Of a stretch of DNA of 24,832 bases, positions 23,476 through 24,832 are shown piece by piece (positions within the stretch are counted from its first letter, which is position 1; the number at the start of each line of letters is the position of its first letter). The translations under genes were made by a program, and so were the position numbers. A model generated the notes under the pieces. It did no database searches and had not been told where the DNA came from. It saw only the letters and a list, made by a program, of their open reading frames with translations. This DNA is from JACCYQ01 sp036675565 (GTDB lineage: Bacteria; Bacteroidota; Bacteroidia; Chitinophagales; Chitinophagaceae): NCBI GenBank assembly GCA_036675565.1, contig JAKFER010000215.1, forward strand, positions 1 to 24,832, read 5' to 3'.

Positions 23476-24780
23476 ATGGATTCCGTTATTACCAAATCAA
23501 TTCAAACAGGAAAAATTTTAATTAAAGCTTTGATCATCGGTGGTCTCGTGTTACTGCTTATGATACCTGCCATGTTTGTTCAAAACCTGATTGAAGAAAG
23601 ACAAATGCGCCAACAGGAAGCAGTAACTGAAGTAAGCAGTAAATGGGCAGGTCCGCAGAATATATCTGGTCCGTTTTTAATTGTACCCTACAAAGAAGTT
23701 ATTATTAACCAAAAGAAAGAACCCATTACTATTGAAAAACAGGCTTATTTTCTGCCGGACAAATTACAATACCAATCATCCGTACAACCTGAAAAAAGAT
23801 ATCGCGGTATTTATGAAGTCATGTTATTTACATCTGAAAACAAAATGACAGGAAGTTTTTCTGCCTTGCCTTTACAATCAATTGGTCTGACCAAAGCGGA
23901 TATGCTTTGGGAAAAAGCTTTTATAGCCATGAATATTTCCGATTCACGTGGTTTGAAAAACGAACTTCAATTGAACTGGAATGGTTCGAATATTATTCTG
24001 TCACCTGGCGCAGCTGGTGAAGGGTTTCTCAAAAATGCATTTACGGCACCTATTAAAATATCAGGTGAAGATGCTTCAGCAACTTTTCAATTTTCTTCTG
24101 ACATATCATTGAATGGCAGCGAAGAATTATCGTTTACACCTGTAGGTAAGGAAACAGTTGTGAGTATGGAATCTGCATGGCCCGATCCAAGTTTTAGTGG
24201 CGGGCAATTACCCGAAACGTCTTCTGTATCAGATACTGGGTTTACAGCCAAATGGAAAAGTCTTTCACACAAAAGGAAATTTCCGCAAGCCTGGAAACAT
24301 TCAACAAGCTTTGACGAGGGACAAGCATCATTTGGGGTAGGACTTTTTATCCCGGTAACATCCTATCAAAAAACATTGCGCTCCGTAAAATATGCGGTGC
24401 TTTGCATCCTGCTTACTTTTGCCGCATTTTTTTTGATAGAAACAGTTAACAAAAAAGCGGTCCATCCATTTCAATATGCCCTGATTGGTTTGGCGCTGAT
24501 CCTGTTTTATACTTTGTTGTTGTCGTTCTCTGAGTACATCAATTTTAATGCTGCATATGCCATTGCCGGCATTGCAACCATTGTATTGATCGGTTGGTTT
24601 GTAAAGGGATTATTGCAATCCGGTAAACTTTCTTCCCTGCTGGCTTTTGTACTGGTTATTATTTACGGTTATGTATTTACGATACTTCAACTCCAGGATT
24701 ATGCGCTTTTATTAGGCAGTGTTGGATTGTTTATTGCTTTGGCCATCGTCATGCACTTCAGCCGGAAAATTAATTGGTAA
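23476..24780 (+). CDS. creD: Cell envelope integrity inner membrane protein CreD
   Basis: A 434-residue inner-membrane protein. One N-terminal span (about 13-35) is followed by a large periplasmic domain (about 40-290) with the CreD segments ISGPFLIVPYKEV, KRYRGIYEVMLFTS, ALNGSEELSF-like SLNGSEELSFTPVGKET and WPDPSFSGG. Then comes GVGLFIPVTSYQKTLRSVKYA and five closely spaced C-terminal spans ending MHFSRKINW. In E. coli, creD belongs to the CreBC regulon and affects envelope properties and colicin tolerance. Here no creBC genes adjoin; the neighbour is a winged-helix regulator, so control is probably different. The frame extends upstream through operator O2 to a TTG at 23404, but the ATG at 23476 gives a normal length and start. 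Confidence 0.93.
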   Translation: MDSVITKSIQTGKILIKALIIGGLVLLLMIPAMFVQNLIEERQMRQQEAVTEVSSKWAGPQNISGPFLIVPYKEVIINQKKEPITIEKQAYFLPDKLQYQSSVQPEKRYRGIYEVMLFTSENKMTGSFSALPLQSIGLTKADMLWEKAFIAMNISDSRGLKNELQLNWNGSNIILSPGAAGEGFLKNAFTAPIKISGEDASATFQFSSDISLNGSEELSFTPVGKETVVSMESAWPDPSFSGGQLPETSSVSDTGFTAKWKSLSHKRKFPQAWKHSTSFDEGQASFGVGLFIPVTSYQKTLRSVKYAVLCILLTFAAFFLIETVNKKAVHPFQYALIGLALILFYTLLLSFSEYINFNAAYAIAGIATIVLIGWFVKGLLQSGKLSSLLAFVLVIIYGYVFTILQLQDYALLLGSVGLFIALAIVMHFSRKINW

Positions 24781-24790
24781 GAATTCAATA

Positions 24791-24830
24791 AGACAATTTG
24801 ACAATTAGCTAATTTGAAAATTTGAAAATG
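24791..24830. repeat. Dispersed ACAATTTG repeat at the right edge
   Basis: AGACAATTTGACAATTAGC followed by repeated AATTTGAAA units comes just after creD. It shares the ACAATTTGACAATT core with 13658-13673 and resembles 5264-5275. It is cut off by the end of the window. Confidence 0.4.
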
Positions 24831-24832
24831 GT

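Overview
The window is ordinary chromosomal DNA of a Bacteroidota bacterium, most likely Chitinophagaceae or a close relative. The evidence is the moxR-DUF58-batA cluster, an RprY-like response regulator, a second GroES-like protein, type II signal peptides on small lipoproteins, a winged-helix regulator next to creD, the near absence of strong Shine-Dalgarno sequences, and several TAnnTTTG-like promoter elements. No rRNA, tRNA, CRISPR array, transposase or integrase is visible. The family assignment rests on protein resemblance alone.

Layout. 1-372 is the 3' end of an M23 peptidase. A bidirectional hairpin separates it from a minus-strand NAD(P)-binding oxidoreductase, which is divergent from ruvB. 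ruvB converges on an orphan OmpR-type response regulator across a U-rich hairpin. 3120-5261 is a GroES-like gene followed by glutamine-dependent NAD synthetase. A repeat-filled gap leads to a minus-strand lipoprotein. 6106-9947 is a moxR, DUF58, BatD-like, batA operon that stops after batA instead of continuing to batB-batE. 9948-12724 is an AT-rich stretch with three minus-strand genes of unknown role: a helical protein with a HEPN-like motif, a two-TM protein and a DUF695 protein. rsgA follows. 13652-14088 is non-coding and holds a 35-bp imperfect inverted repeat pair. Next come a small hypothetical protein, a 60-residue lipoprotein, a gamma-carbonic-anhydrase-like protein, a class III aminotransferase and a 1160-residue exported TraB/GumN-type protein. 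That last gene overlaps tail-to-tail with glpF, which follows glpK on the minus strand. The right end is a 6-TM protein, a winged-helix regulator and CreD.

How they fit together. Most of the window is housekeeping: recombination (ruvB), NAD synthesis (nadE), ribosome assembly (rsgA) and glycerol uptake and phosphorylation (glpF, glpK). The Bat segment and the creD segment both look like envelope or stress functions. The clearest regulatory signal is a 19-bp palindrome before creD with a 24/26-nt matching copy immediately before the 6-TM gene. These look like operators for the winged-helix regulator encoded between them. The least explained parts are the 9.9-12.7 kb accessory stretch that ends the bat operon, the multidomain TraB/GumN protein and the dispersed AT-rich intergenic repeats.
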